DNA from: Larimichthys crocea
Taxonomy: Eukaryota > Chordata > Actinopteri > Sciaenidae
Direction: 5' to 3'
Length of the DNA stretch: 64,000 bases
Assembly (NCBI RefSeq): GCF_000972845.2
Contig: NC_040016.1
Location: forward strand, 3,368,701-3,432,700
Under the pieces are notes generated by a model that ran no database searches, was not told the DNA's origin, and saw nothing but the letters and a program-made list of their open reading frames with translations. A program made the position numbers and the translations under genes. This document shows positions 62,741-64,000 of this stretch, piece after piece; the stretch's first letter is position 1, and every line of letters starts with the position of its first letter.

Positions 62741-64000
62741 CATAATTAAGCAGAAGCACTATGGAGAATAAATTTTATGATCCAAGCATTAATCTGATTA
62801 TTGTGTGGTTAGGATTTTACAGCCAGCGTTGTACACCATAGACAATCTGGAGTAAAAATGAAATATTAACACAAGAAGCAGACAGACAGGCGTGGCATGT
62901 GTCAGGCATTTTATTTCCTTCTGATCATGGCCTTATCTGATCTCATACATAAATCATGCTTTTCATATGGCAGCACCAAACTCTGCTTATACAATTTATG
63001 CAGATATGACATACATATAAATAAATGTATTCACAAAACAGGAAATGTGTTGCCAGACAGTTCATTTTATGGTGATACTGCATGGTAATTCATAGTCATT
63101 TATGGTCAAAGCCTATGTACATTCACATAAAGAAAAGGTAAAATAAATATTTTCATATAAAATAAAGCATATAGAATGACACTTCAATAATACATTTAAC
63201 TACCAAACTAATTTAAGATGTGTAAAATGTGTAAAATAAGATAAATACACTTCAATATCATAATAATCCCTTCATTTATGACACCTGAGAAAAACAGACT
63301 GAACTAATCTCTGACATTCACGATGAGAAGTGCATTTACCAGTTGCGACTGTTTGTAAGATACAAATCGTTTACTTCCCCATACCTTTAGAAATCACTTC
63401 ATACTTGTATAGTGACTGTGAAATTCCGTTTGGCTGAAGTGTGCACATTATCAAACCAGACACTGAAATAGCACCACATACAGACAGGCTTATAAAAGCA
63501 AACATGGCTTATTATTCAGTTGTACATACAGTATGTACCCTACACACACAGACAGGCTGTAATAAAAGTCTGTGTCACCTTGACTGTGTGATTTCTTCCT
63601 GTTCTTGCTCACAAAAGAGATACAAAGACATACATATACACAAAAAGTACCCTGATACTGTCACACACAAAAAACAAAGTCAGAATGCTCTAAACAGGAG
63701 CACATACACACTATGTACAGTTTGGACAGATGCAAACAAAGACAGAGAGAAGAACGTGAGGTACACAAGGCAATGGTTTACAGGCAGCATCTGGACAGAA
63801 ATCATGCAGCAGGGCCCTGTGAGCTCTGCAGTTTGAGAGGTGTCTCCAGGGTCTGACCAGTGCATTATATCTCCGGAGTATCTACTGGAATTTTATTGGC
63901 CTGAGGTGAAGTCTTTGTTTCAAGTTGCACCAGATAAGATAACCTGCCTGCTCTGTAAAAGCTAAAAGTTAATGGCTTTCTCTGGTCACTGCACGCTACC
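62741..64000. other. no gene seen
   Basis: AT-rich unique DNA. A plus frame at 63441-63836 carries many stops in neighbouring frames and no recognisable motif. Confidence 0.55.

Overview
The window is vertebrate, almost certainly teleost, nuclear DNA. It is sparse in genes, dense in (CA)n/(GT)n microsatellites, and littered with small degraded mobile elements: a tRNA-derived SINE, L2/CR1-like LINE pieces, a pogo-type DNA transposon derivative and several MITE-like families that I recognise from memory as common in spiny-rayed fish genomes. There are no bacterial-style operons, CRISPR arrays, structural RNA genes or intact long reading frames. The long open frames seen on paper are mostly translated CA/GT/CT repeats.

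The clearest gene is on the minus strand at 55.3-56.0 kb. Two small exons (55972-56013 and 55310-55395) join in phase across a 576-bp intron. They encode an N-terminus starting MFSRSNRRRDSSRS and running into a cysteine-rich CxxCxxxCPGF-LH-W motif. This matches the long N-terminal form of Prickle planar-cell-polarity proteins. The next exon (completing the cysteine-rich motif, then PET and LIM domains) was not found below 55.3 kb. Most of positions 1-55309 is therefore probably one very long prickle intron, and prickle2 is the favoured but unproven paralogue. A CCAAT-containing, slightly CpG-richer stretch just above exon 1 (56014-56290) is the likely promoter.

Upstream of prickle, at 60596-60769 on the plus strand, lies a candidate 3'-terminal exon of an unidentified gene, with a splice acceptor, a 57-codon frame, a stop, and AATAAA about 190 bases later. 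It lies between two diverged copies of a 100-base direct repeat.

Layout: 1-20 kb holds intron-like DNA with microsatellites and MITE relics. At 20.2-21.3 kb a SINE is interrupted by a near-identical copy of neighbouring DNA that contains a 10-N gap, which may be an assembly artefact. At 22.5-23.5 kb there is a minus-strand LINE relic. 25-35 kb carries LINE and MITE fragments. A 557-bp pogo-type element with 26-bp terminal inverted repeats sits at 35.8-36.3 kb. 36-55 kb is intron-like, with a 131-bp alternating purine-pyrimidine tract at 41.6 kb and another LINE relic at 49.1 kb. 55-56 kb is the prickle 5' end, and 57-64 kb holds a TTAA-type MITE, the orphan exon and a dispersed repeat with an exact 41-bp tandem duplication.

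No convincing new biological system was found. The points most worth following up are the prickle 5' exons, the SINE/duplication/gap structure, the internally deleted pogo element that keeps transposase C-terminal coding sequence, and the unidentified exon. Family names for repeats rest on recall of consensus features and were not checked by search.
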